This document shows, piece after piece, positions 1 through 7,165 of a stretch of 27,172 nt of DNA (position 1 is its first letter; every line of letters begins with the position of its first letter). This stretch comes from JAKOQB01 sp036824465 (GTDB lineage: Bacteria > Pseudomonadota > Gammaproteobacteria > Burkholderiales > Burkholderiaceae_F). The translations under genes were made by a program, and so were the position numbers. The stretch covers positions 1 to 27,172 of the forward strand of contig DAITAC010000059.1 of the NCBI GenBank assembly GCA_036824465.1. Reading direction: 5' to 3'. The notes beneath the pieces were generated by a model, which was not told where the DNA came from, made no database searches, and saw only the letters and a program-made list of their open reading frames with translations.

Positions 1-734
1 AGGGGCGTGTGCTCAACGCGATGTCGAATTTCTGGTTTGCGCGGCTCGGCTCGATTGTGCCCAATCACCTGACCGGCATCGCACCGGAGAGCGTGGTCGC
101 GCCGGATGAAATGGAACAGGTGCGCGGGCGCGCGGTAGTGGCAACCAAGTTGCGCCCGCTGCCGGTCGAGGCCGTGGTGCGTGGCTATCTGATCGGTTCC
201 GGCTGGAAGGACTATCAGCGCAGCGGCACGGTGTGCGGCGTGCCACTGCCGCCCGGCCTGCGGATGGCGGACAAGCTCGCGCACCCGATCTTCACGCCCG
301 CAACCAAGGAGGCCCTCGGCACGCACGACGAAAACATTCCGTTTGCGCGCATGCAGCAGATCGTCGGTGCTGCGCTGGCGGAAGAAATCCAGCTCACCAG
401 CCTGAAGCTGTACCAGACCGCGGCCGACTTCGCGGCTACGCACGGCATCATCATCGCCGACACCAAGTTCGAGTTCGGTCTCGACGACCGCGGCACGCTG
501 CGACTGATGGACGAAGTGCTGACCGCGGATTCATCGCGCTTCTGGCCGGCCGATCAGTACAGCGTAGGCATCTCACCGCCGAGCTTCGACAAGCAGTTCG
601 TGCGCGACTGGCTGGAGCAGCAGCCGTGGAACAAGGCACCGCCGCCGCCCGATCTGCCGGCGCAGATCATCGAGAAGACGGCGGAGAAATATCGCGAGGC
701 GCTGCGGCGCCTGACTGGCCAGGAAATCAGCTAG
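1..734 (+). CDS. purC: Phosphoribosylaminoimidazole-succinocarboxamide synthase (SAICAR synthetase), 5'-truncated by window edge
   Basis: PurC joins CAIR and aspartate using ATP to give SAICAR, a cytosolic step of de novo purine synthesis. The frame is already open at base 3 and reads GRVLNAMSNFWF, so the GTG at 9 is an internal Val codon and the true start lies before the window. Family landmarks are visible. The first is LPVEAVVRGYLIGSGW, the motif with the conserved Glu and Arg. The second is ADTKFEFG followed by LMDEVLTADSSRFWP, which matches the second PurC signature except that the usual Pro of TPDSSR is Ala. The C-terminus (YREALRRLTGQEIS) is intact. About 50 N-terminal residues seem to be missing compared with the roughly 290-300 residue form of the family. 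The next gene begins 47 bases downstream on the same strand. The identification is firm; only the start is unseen. Confidence 0.95.
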   Translation, partial: GRVLNAMSNFWFARLGSIVPNHLTGIAPESVVAPDEMEQVRGRAVVATKLRPLPVEAVVRGYLIGSGWKDYQRSGTVCGVPLPPGLRMADKLAHPIFTPATKEALGTHDENIPFARMQQIVGAALAEEIQLTSLKLYQTAADFAATHGIIIADTKFEFGLDDRGTLRLMDEVLTADSSRFWPADQYSVGISPPSFDKQFVRDWLEQQPWNKAPPPPDLPAQIIEKTAEKYREALRRLTGQEIS

Positions 735-781
735 CGGCCGTTGTCGCTCGATCCGTTTGCATTCGCAGCTACGATCGCGCG

Positions 782-1363
782 ATGGACGAGATGGTTCTCG
801 CGGCGATCGCGCGCTGGCCGAACGTGCCCGCCGTCTTCGGCTGGCTGCAATTGACCGCGCGCGGCGAGTGGCGCATCCGTGGCGAGCGCATCGGCAATGC
901 GGCGATTCGTGATTTCATCGGCCGCAACTACGCACGCGATGAGCGCGGCCGCTGGTTCTTCCAGAACGGACCGCAGCGTGTGTATGTGGAACTCGAGGTG
1001 ACGCCGTGGATCGCCCGCATCGATACGGACGGCTCGCTATCGATGCATACCGGTGTGGTGCCTTCGATCTGCACGGGCGCGGCGCTGCTGGACGATGGCC
1101 GCTTCGTGCTCGACACCGATCTGGGCGCGGCGCTGGTCGATGATCGCGATGCCGCGACGTTTGTGCGCGCGGTGACGGATTTCGCGGGTCTGCCGCTCAA
1201 CGAACAGGGTCTCGAGCGCTGGCTCGACGGAAAAGACGAAGCCTTCGTTGCGCCGGCGCGGTTACGCGTGGCCGGCACGCCGCGCCGTATCGAGCGGCTG
1301 CGCGCCGCTGAACTCGAGGCACGCTTCGGTTTCGTTCGTGTGCCCGCTGTTGCGGGCGAGTAG
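782..1363 (+). CDS. Conserved hypothetical protein, betaproteobacterial DUF-type family
   Basis: This 193-residue protein begins MDEMVLAAIARWPNVPAVFGWL and contains GRWFFQNGPQRVYVEL near residues 60-75, then a region rich in short hydrophobic strands. There is no signal peptide, membrane segment or recognisable catalytic motif, so it is probably a small soluble cytosolic protein. I recall similar proteins from Burkholderiales annotated only as a domain of unknown function, but I cannot confirm the accession. The start is the ATG at 782, 47 bases after purC. The same frame is open much further upstream, but that part overlaps purC in another frame and has the composition of a shadow. It may be cotranscribed with purC; no terminator is seen between them. 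The function is unknown. Confidence 0.75.
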   Translation: MDEMVLAAIARWPNVPAVFGWLQLTARGEWRIRGERIGNAAIRDFIGRNYARDERGRWFFQNGPQRVYVELEVTPWIARIDTDGSLSMHTGVVPSICTGAALLDDGRFVLDTDLGAALVDDRDAATFVRAVTDFAGLPLNEQGLERWLDGKDEAFVAPARLRVAGTPRRIERLRAAELEARFGFVRVPAVAGE

Positions 1364-1711
1364 AGTCATAGATGCGGCTCAAGCATCGAGCCCGGTCGCC
1401 GTCCCGCTGCCAACTTCGTTTCGCTGCAAATGGCCGTAGACAACGCAGGTAATGCGGTCGCGCCCTCCGCGCACTGGTCATTGTCGGCATAATAGGCGTC
1501 GGGAATCTCACAAGCGGACAAGCCTTAACAGAAGCTGCCTGTCAGTGCAGTTCTTCAACTTGCCTCACAGCGGACATTGCATCATTGCAGCGACACCTGT
1601 TCCGCGAAGTGTCGACTCATTGCTCACCTCCACGGTGCGCACGTAATAGGTGATTAGCCTGCGAGTCGATCGTTCCAGCGATCGTGGTCACCGCAACGGT
1701 TCTCGCAACGC
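1364..1711. other. Intergenic region without a recognisable gene (348 bp)
   Basis: This stretch separates the plus-strand hypothetical gene from the 3' end of the minus-strand AKR-like gene, so it is a convergent spacer. Short open frames exist but none has a believable product or ribosome binding site. A small inverted pair, CGATCG at 1667-1672 and at 1679-1684 separated by TTCCAG, could form a weak hairpin, but no T-run follows. One GGCGTCGGGAATC unit near 1494-1506 resembles the heptamers seen near secD and moaC. I see no RNA gene or clear promoter. Confidence 0.5.
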
Positions 1712-2674
1712 TCATCGTTGCCGCGACGGGAAGAATTCAGCTCGTTTGCGAGTTGCGTAGTCGCGGAACGCGGCCGTTGATTCAATGCGTTCGAGCAGCG
1801 CAAGGTCCGCGTCGTTCATCGCAGGCGATTCGAGCGTCGCGATGTGCTCCTGCAATTGCACAGAAGTGTCGACGCCCACGATTACCGTGTCGACCTCCTC
1901 GCGCAGAACCCATTTCAAGGCCAAACGGGCGACGGACCGGCGGTCGCGAAGGTCTGCAGCCTCCGCGATGCGAAAAAGCGCACCCTTGAAGAACGCCTCG
2001 CGGACAATGATCGCGAGGCCATGGCGCCGGGCTTCCGGCAGCACGCGTTCGAGTGCGCCGCGATCGCCGAAGTTCAAATCGACGTTGATCGCATCGAACG
2101 CCCCGGATCGAATCATTTCCAGGTAGGTGGATTCGCCGGAAAAGGCGTCGGCGACGGCGAAACGGATGAGCCCCTCCGCCTTGAGCGCGTCCAAGTTCCT
2201 TTTCATCTTCTGCCCGAACTCGCGGTCATGATCGAGCGACGGTTGCAGGATGCCGATGTTGAGGAAATCGATGTGTTCACGCTGGAGAAGCCGCAGGCTG
2301 CGCCGGACTTCGGCTTTGAGCAGCGCGTAGTCCGTCATCTTGCGGTTGAGCGAGTCGTACGAGTAACACATGCCTTCCGGCCGCGTTTGAACATGGATCG
2401 GATAGGGCGGAGGCCGCAGGCGCAAGCTGCGGCCGAGCGCCTCCTTTTCCGAGTCGATGGTCACGTCGAAGAAGTTAATTCCTGATGCAAACGCCGCCTC
2501 GAGGACCGAGTGCCGGCGCGCCCCGCCATAGCCCTTGCCGATCCAGCCCGGCGTAACCGCGAGGCGCATGTCTTCGTTGAAACCGCGCGAGCGCCCATCC
2601 GGCAGATATTCATGCCCGCCGAGTGCGATGCGCGATACCAGGACCCCGCTCGATCCGAGGGGACGGCTGATCAT
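1712..2674 (-). CDS. Aldo/keto reductase-fold protein with degenerate catalytic tetrad
   Basis: This 320-residue protein has the AKR barrel layout: an N-terminal RPLGSSGVLVSRIALGG hairpin, GINFFD at residues 65-70, REHIDFLNIG at 132-141, and a C-terminal cofactor-type segment VIVGVDTSVQLQEH at 264-277. Classical AKRs use Asp, Tyr, Lys and His. Here Asp70 is kept, but the Tyr-containing loop is shortened (Asp70 runs almost directly into SEKEALG). The Lys position reads TR (Arg98) and the His position reads Gly141. The protein may therefore bind NAD(P)H without ordinary carbonyl reduction, or use other residues; Tyr49 in an unusual N-terminal insertion is one possibility. The ATG at 2674 lies 25 bases after the stop of the Bug protein, so it is probably the last gene of an operon with the ATP-grasp and Bug genes. 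The fold is confident; the activity is unknown. Confidence 0.85.
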   Translation of the reverse strand: MISRPLGSSGVLVSRIALGGHEYLPDGRSRGFNEDMRLAVTPGWIGKGYGGARRHSVLEAAFASGINFFDVTIDSEKEALGRSLRLRPPPYPIHVQTRPEGMCYSYDSLNRKMTDYALLKAEVRRSLRLLQREHIDFLNIGILQPSLDHDREFGQKMKRNLDALKAEGLIRFAVADAFSGESTYLEMIRSGAFDAINVDLNFGDRGALERVLPEARRHGLAIIVREAFFKGALFRIAEAADLRDRRSVARLALKWVLREEVDTVIVGVDTSVQLQEHIATLESPAMNDADLALLERIESTAAFRDYATRKRAEFFPSRQR

Positions 2675-2699
2675 CGGTACGCCTTTCGAAACGCCCTGG

Positions 2700-3665
2700 T
2701 CAATCGAGCGTCAGACGCACGTCTTTCGCGAGCTGCGCGAACTTGCCGAGTTCGCTCCTGAGCACGAGCGCGAATTGCGCGGGCGTGCCGCCAATGGGCT
2801 CCGCCGCGAGCGACTCCAGCCGGCTGCGAACCTCCGGCGCCTGCAAAGCTCGCGCGAATGCCGCATTGAGCCTGGCCGTGACTTCGCGAGACATGCCGGC
2901 TGGGCCTAGCACGCCCCACCACGATGTGAATTCGAATCCAGGCAACCCGGACTCTGTGATCGTCGGAACGTCCGGCAGCCACGGGGAGCGTTTGGCGGTG
3001 CTGACCGCAAGTGCGCGCAGCGTGCCGCTGCGGACATGCGGTATCGCCGGCGGCGTATCCATGAACATCATCGAAACCGTCCCGGACAGAATGTCGGGCA
3101 GCGCTTGCGCTGTCCCCTTGTACGGCACGTGAACGATGTTGGTTCCGCTCATTGCCTTGAACATTTCTCCGGCGAGGTGCGTCCCGGTGCCGTTGCCGAC
3201 CGAGGCGTAATCGAGTGCACCGGGTCGCGCGCGTGCGAGTGCGATCAGTTCGGTCACGGTCGTCGCTTGGACGCTGGGGTTCACCACCAGCACGAACGGA
3301 AAGATGGCGATCTGGATGATCGGCGTGAAATCCCTTTCCGCATCGAACGGCATTTGCTTGTAGAGCGCAGGCGCGATTGTGTGCGTCACCGAGCCGAAAA
3401 CGAGTGTGTAGCCGTCCGGCGCCGCTTTGGCTACAACGTCTGTCCCGATCAGCGTGCCAGCCCCGGGCCGGTTTTCCACGACGACCGGCTGGCCGATGTC
3501 TTCCGTCATGCGCTTGGCGATCACGCGAGCGGCTATATCGGTCCCACCGCCCGGCGGATAGGGAACGATCAACCGGATCGGCCGGTCGGGGTAGGTCTCG
3601 GCCAGTGCCACCGAACTCGCAATGGCGCACAGTGCGAAAAGAAGATACGTGAACGTGCGAGTCAT
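2700..3665 (-). CDS. Tripartite tricarboxylate transporter-type substrate-binding protein (Bug/TctC family)
   Basis: This is a 321-residue periplasmic solute receptor. The N-terminus MTRTFTYLLFALCAIASSVALA is a Sec signal peptide with likely cleavage before ETYPDRPI. The mature protein has the Bug hallmarks YPDRPIRLIVPYPPGGGTD, ENRPGAGTLIGTD and AAPDGYTL, then VPYKGTAQALPDILSGTV and the late GLPGFEFTSWWGVLGPAG segment. Bug proteins bind small carboxylates, amino acids or nicotinate-like acids and often lack a linked membrane component. No TctA or TctB gene is nearby, so this one is an orphan receptor. The reading frame is open up to 3917, but that extension has no coding character; the ATG at 3665 directly precedes the signal peptide. 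It lies 25 bases after the ATP-grasp gene and 25 bases before the AKR-like gene. The ligand cannot be told from sequence. Confidence 0.93.
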   Translation of the reverse strand: MTRTFTYLLFALCAIASSVALAETYPDRPIRLIVPYPPGGGTDIAARVIAKRMTEDIGQPVVVENRPGAGTLIGTDVVAKAAPDGYTLVFGSVTHTIAPALYKQMPFDAERDFTPIIQIAIFPFVLVVNPSVQATTVTELIALARARPGALDYASVGNGTGTHLAGEMFKAMSGTNIVHVPYKGTAQALPDILSGTVSMMFMDTPPAIPHVRSGTLRALAVSTAKRSPWLPDVPTITESGLPGFEFTSWWGVLGPAGMSREVTARLNAAFARALQAPEVRSRLESLAAEPIGGTPAQFALVLRSELGKFAQLAKDVRLTLD

Positions 3666-3690
3666 CGGGAGACCTGATCTGGGGTCGGCA

Positions 3691-4800
3691 TCACGCGTTG
3701 GTGAGGGCGTCGCGCCGCCATGCGCCCTCGATGCGCAAAGTCTGAATGCGTTCCGGGTCGGCAGCGACGGCGACGGGCACACGTACGACCTCGTTCGGGG
3801 CGCCCGCAAGCAACCGATCGGGAGGCAGCCCCTGGCCTGTGAACAACGCGATCGCCGGTCCGACCTCGTCGTGACCGAGCAAGCGGCGAGCGGCAGTCGC
3901 CCCGGTGAAACGCCCATTGAATTCGTGGATGAAGAGTTTCCCGTCCGGGGTCGTTTGACACTGGACGTTGAGCGGGCCGCGCCATCCGTACTCGGAAAAA
4001 TCGCGAGCGCATTGCATTCCGAGAGCGTGGGCGCGCGGATCGGTATCGAGCCTTAGTCGTTCGCTACGGCCGTGGCGCATTGCCGTGGTCGTGCAGACGA
4101 CCTGTGCGATTGCGCCGTCGGGGCCGATAAGCGCTTGCAGCGAATTCATCGTGCCTTCGAACGAATAGAACAGCGGAATGCCAGTCCGTTCGATGCCGTC
4201 GCAGAAGCTCTGCACCGCGGACGAGTCGCCAAGGAATTTCTGCACGACATAGCGGTCACGAGCCAGCACCCGCTCCAACTGCTCATCGTTGTTGACGAGA
4301 AAAACGCCGCGGGAGGCAAAGCTCTCGCGCGGCTTCGCGATGAGCGGGTAGCCATGGGCGTGCACGAAATCCCGCGTCGCCTGTCCGGATCCGGCGATCA
4401 ATGTTGGCGCAAACGGAAGGCCGCGGCTGGTGGCGAAGGTTGCACTCAGCCACTTGTCGGCCATCGCCCGTGCCGCCGCCGGGCTGCCGCACAGCGCCAT
4501 GAGGTCCGGGTACCGGGCGTGAAGATCGGCCAGCGCCACGACATCGTCGTCGCGGCAAGGGATCAGCAATGTGGGCGCTGCGCGCGCCACGATGGCGAGC
4601 AGGCATAGGGCAAAAGCCTCGGGATCGTTGGCCGTCTCGGGCGTCACGAAGGTCGCGTCGAAGTCAAAGAGCGCTAACTCGCTCGCCGTGCTACCCGTCG
4701 CGGTGATCTCTATACCAGCCCGCCTTCCGGCGAGCGCAGCGAGCACGCTCTGCCCTACTTGGCTCGCGCCGGAGATCAGCAGCAGTCGGAGCTTGTTCAT
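3691..4800 (-). CDS. ATP-grasp domain ligase, CarB/PylC-like, substrate unknown
   Basis: This 369-residue protein has an N-terminal Rossmann-like pre-ATP-grasp domain (MNKLRLLLISGASQVGQSVL, then LIPCRDDDVVALADL near 79-93). An ATP-grasp domain follows: DKWLSATFATSRGLPFAPT at 115-133, the ATP-binding lysine in YPLIAKPRESFASRG (Lys156), YVVQKFLG at 184-191 and the metal-binding FIHEFNGRFTGA (Glu293, Asn295). Such enzymes form an acyl-phosphate from a carboxylic acid and join it to an amine or thiol. The layout resembles the carbamoyl-phosphate synthase large-subunit-like and PylC-like groups, without the CarB allosteric domain. I chose the ATG at 4800 because GAGG lies seven bases upstream and the longer open frame is implausible. 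It is the first gene of the putative ATP-grasp/Bug/AKR operon. Acceptor and donor substrates are unknown. Confidence 0.88.
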   Translation of the reverse strand: MNKLRLLLISGASQVGQSVLAALAGRRAGIEITATGSTASELALFDFDATFVTPETANDPEAFALCLLAIVARAAPTLLIPCRDDDVVALADLHARYPDLMALCGSPAAARAMADKWLSATFATSRGLPFAPTLIAGSGQATRDFVHAHGYPLIAKPRESFASRGVFLVNNDEQLERVLARDRYVVQKFLGDSSAVQSFCDGIERTGIPLFYSFEGTMNSLQALIGPDGAIAQVVCTTTAMRHGRSERLRLDTDPRAHALGMQCARDFSEYGWRGPLNVQCQTTPDGKLFIHEFNGRFTGATAARRLLGHDEVGPAIALFTGQGLPPDRLLAGAPNEVVRVPVAVAADPERIQTLRIEGAWRRDALTNA

Positions 4801-4914
4801 CGCGTGCCTCGGGTCTCGAGTGTGGGCTGCCGATTTCGATGCCGCGATGGTTTCCCGGGCCCCGCAATGGCACCATGCCAGTCTAACTGCCTCTACGCCA
4901 CCGACGTAAAGCGC

Positions 4915-4926
4915 AGCGCTAGCGCT
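4915..4926. repeat. 12-bp perfect palindrome upstream of the ATP-grasp operon
   Basis: AGCGCT is repeated head to tail, giving AGCGCTAGCGCT, which equals its own reverse complement. It sits about 115 bases upstream of the ATP-grasp start codon, a plausible distance for an operator. No promoter hexamers could be firmly placed around it, and short GC-rich palindromes are common in such genomes, so a regulatory role is only a possibility. Confidence 0.25.
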
Positions 4927-4965
4927 CTGACCGTCTACGTTCGTGCCAACATCGCAGAGGAGCCA

Positions 4966-5459
4966 ATGGCGTTGTACGTGCCGGCCAGGCATGGCTCGCC
5001 TGACCTCACCAAGGTCGTCGCCCTCGAAGGTGAACTGTCATGGCTTAGTGCGCACGCGCCTCGTCGACCGGGCGCATTGTTGTCCGTGCGCGGATCCGTC
5101 TCGACGCGCAGGGCATCGCTGCAGCTCAGGCTTCTCCACATTGCTGCTGCCAGCGTACCTTCATCGCGTGCGGTCTGATTGATGGCAAGGACGCGCGTGA
5201 GATACAAGTTCCGGCACACGGCGTCGGATTGGCCGTGGACGCGGCCGCGCACGTCGCGGCCAACATCCGCGCGGAGTTCGCGCAGCTACTGCGGCATTCG
5301 AACGTTGCCGCACTTCTTGAAGCATGGCTTTTCGGCACCGGTCTCTCGTGGCGCCAGCATCGAACGGCGATGCACGCTCAGTTGCAGGCGGACTCACGCA
5401 TGAGAATTGACCGACGGTCAAGACCAAGGGCGAACGTCAGTTCCGCGGGTCACGGATGA
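4966..5459 (+). pseudogene. Possible frameshifted or decayed coding segment, unidentified
   Basis: An ATG at 4966 with AGAGGAG just upstream opens a frame starting MALYVPARHGSPDLTKVV. This frame runs to 5178 but becomes Arg/Ser/Ala-rich after about residue 30. From 5049 the neighbouring frame is open to 5459 and reads protein-like, for example FIACGLIDGKDAREIQVPAH and then HVAANIRAEFAQLLRH and SNVAALLEAWLFG. Between 5181 and 5403 about 70 percent of third codon positions are G or C. That second frame has no ATG or GTG start before 5229, so a single shift near 5046 would be needed to join the parts. I do not recognise a family. It could equally be chance open frame in GC-rich DNA, so treat it as a weak candidate. 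Confidence 0.2.
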
Positions 5460-5550
5460 GGCACATAGAAGAAGAGCCAATCGATTGGGCAGGGGGGACC
5501 GAAGGAATCGCGCGCGGCTTCGTAGGCCGGCCTTGAGCTGCCCCCGATTT

Positions 5551-5594
5551 AACGGACATTTTTCGCTTAGCCCGCCATCGGCGGAACGTCCGTT
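5551..5594. repeat. Nested stem-loop preceded by an insertion-sequence-end-like segment
   Basis: AACGGAC at 5551-5557 pairs with GTCCGTT at 5588-5594, and inside it CCGCC at 5572-5576 pairs with GGCGG at 5580-5584 around ATC. Just before, GAGCTGCCCCCGATTT reads into AACGGACA, which resembles the terminal sequences I associate with some IS3-type elements in proteobacteria. No transposase and no matching second end were found. It could be a remnant, or an unrelated intergenic repeat. Confidence 0.3.
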
Positions 5595-5900
5595 CACTGG
5601 AACGATTTGAGCGGCCGCTTTCCGCCGACCACAAGTTCCGCTTGGCGTCGATGGCGCCGTCGAACGACCGCTCTTAGCGACCCGCCCGTACATCCGGTTG
5701 AGGCCGAGTCACGCCCAGCAGGGTCCGGTAACGTGAGCAGTTGACCGGCGGGGATCGCGAATGCCGCCGCGACCGCAAATGGACACCGCCGTACCGATCA
5801 CGCAACATGACTCGCTCGTTTCGCCGTAGGTGCGCTGCGACGAGCCGACACACATTCGTCGTTTCCGACTCTATTGGTTTCTCGACAACTCTGTTCCGCC

Positions 5901-5925
5901 GTTTTCGACTTCAATTGCCGAAAAC
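5901..5925 (-). terminator. Stem-loop just downstream of the FNR gene, possible terminator
   Basis: GTTTTCG at 5901-5907 pairs perfectly with CGAAAAC at 5919-5925 around an 11-base loop. It starts ten bases after the FNR stop codon on the minus strand. No T-run follows on that strand, so it is not a classical Rho-independent terminator; it may protect the 3' end or act in bidirectional termination. Confidence 0.35.
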
Positions 5926-5934
5926 ACCTGCGCT

Positions 5935-7029
5935 CTAATCAAACACCGGCGACTCGACCCCGAGCACCTGGTGCAGCTTGGGACTCGTCGTCGTGTACTG
6001 CAGGTGAATCTTCTTGTCGGGATAGACATGCCGCGCGGCGCCAAACGCGGCGAGTGCGGCTTCGTGGAAGCCCGACAGGATCAGTTTCTTCTTGCCGGGG
6101 TAGGTGTTGATGTCCCCCACCGCAAAGATGCCCGGGACGCTGGTCTCGAATTTCTCGGTGTCGACGGCGACCTGCTTGCGTTCGATCTCCAGGCCCCAAT
6201 GCGCGATCGGCCCGAGTTTCGGTGACAGGCCGAAGAACACCAGCAGCGCATCGAGCGGCACTTTGCGCGTGACGCCATCGTGAGATGTAACGCGAATCGC
6301 GCTCAGGCGGTCATGCGACTCCTCAAAGCCGGAGATCTGTCCAACCAGGAACTGCATTACATGGTCGTCGCACAGTTGCCGCATCCTGGTGACTGAGGCC
6401 GGTGCCGCGCGAAATCCATCGCGACGATGGACCAGGATCACGTTCTCGGCCTTGCCCGCCAGCGCCAGCGTCCAATCGAGCGCGGAATCGCCGCCGCCGC
6501 AGATGACGAGATTCTTGCCATGGAAATGCGCCGGGTCCTTGATGCGATAGAAAAGCTGCTTGCCGAGAAATCGGTCGATGCCTTCAACCTTGAGCGTGCG
6601 CGGTTGAAAGCTGCCGACACCGCCCGCGATGAATACCGTCTTGGTCAGAAAGCTCGTTCCGAGCGATGTCTGCACATAGAAACGCCCGTCCTGCTGCTGT
6701 TGGACATGGGTGACTTCCTGCCCGAGATGGAATTCAGCGCCGAACGGAGCGATCTGCTTGAGCAGGCTGTCGGTCAGTTCCTGTCCGGTACACACCGGCA
6801 CCGCCGGGATGTCGTAGATCGGTTTGTCCGGATACAGCTCCACGCATTGACCGCCGACGTACGGCAGCGAATCGATGACGTGCGCCTTGATCTCAAGCAG
6901 GCCAAGTTCGAAGACCTGGAACAGGCCGACCGGCCCGGCACCAATGATGACGGCGTCGGTATCGACGGGCGGTTTGACTTCGACGTGGCCCGGAACCTCG
7001 GCCTTGGGATGTTTCACGATGGTGTCCAT
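5935..7029 (-). CDS. Ferredoxin/flavodoxin-NADP+ reductase, thioredoxin-reductase-like type
   Basis: This 364-residue FAD enzyme probably passes electrons between NADPH and ferredoxin or flavodoxin in the cytosol. The FAD-binding motif IIGAGPVGLF is at residues 28-37, followed by the diagnostic YVGGQCVELYPDKPIYDIP at 57-75. The NADP domain has CGGGDSALDW and VHRRDGFRA, and the C-terminal FAD contact is VFAVGDINTYPGKKKLI. The CxxC redox disulfide of true thioredoxin reductases is absent, which separates this group (YumC-like) from TrxB. The ATG at 7029 (MDTIVKHPKAE) was chosen. A second ATG at 7044 would add MRCCC and is less likely; a TTG at 7059 also exists. No good Shine-Dalgarno is visible for any of them. 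It lies 136 bases after the BepA-like gene and may have its own promoter. Confidence 0.93.
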   Translation of the reverse strand: MDTIVKHPKAEVPGHVEVKPPVDTDAVIIGAGPVGLFQVFELGLLEIKAHVIDSLPYVGGQCVELYPDKPIYDIPAVPVCTGQELTDSLLKQIAPFGAEFHLGQEVTHVQQQQDGRFYVQTSLGTSFLTKTVFIAGGVGSFQPRTLKVEGIDRFLGKQLFYRIKDPAHFHGKNLVICGGGDSALDWTLALAGKAENVILVHRRDGFRAAPASVTRMRQLCDDHVMQFLVGQISGFEESHDRLSAIRVTSHDGVTRKVPLDALLVFFGLSPKLGPIAHWGLEIERKQVAVDTEKFETSVPGIFAVGDINTYPGKKKLILSGFHEAALAAFGAARHVYPDKKIHLQYTTTSPKLHQVLGVESPVFD

Positions 7030-7165
7030 GCAGCAGCATCGCATCTGCGATGCGCACAAGTCATTCGGCAGCCGCGATTTTCGCCGATCTGAGGCGGCCG
7101 CGCGCGGCGGCCCGTTCCAGGCAATTTTCGGCTGGTGCCGGCCAGCGCTGGTTGCCGGCGGATTG

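Larger units (their letters stand above)
4801..5934. other. Gene-poor region (1.1 kb) with palindromes, stem-loops and a possible decayed ORF
   Basis: No convincing full-length gene fits between the start of the ATP-grasp gene and the end of the FNR gene. The first half holds the leader and promoter area of the ATP-grasp operon and a coding-like plus-strand segment (listed separately). The second half, 5460-5934, has no coding character. It holds a nested stem-loop at 5551-5594, repeated CCGCT-type segments near 5618-5685 and a hairpin at 5901-5925. The region is somewhat less GC-rich towards 5870-5930. I see no tRNA, transposase or phage gene. It may be a site of past insertion or gene decay. 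Confidence 0.5.

Noticed and set aside
233..781. Upstream extension of the hypothetical gene after purC
   Set aside because: It overlaps purC in another frame and its product looks like shadow sequence; the conserved protein begins at 782.
7091..7146. GC-rich palindrome (7097-7108) and hairpin GCTGG/CCAGC after the BepA-like gene as a terminator
   Set aside because: No T-run follows on the minus strand, and such GC palindromes are frequent by chance in this DNA.
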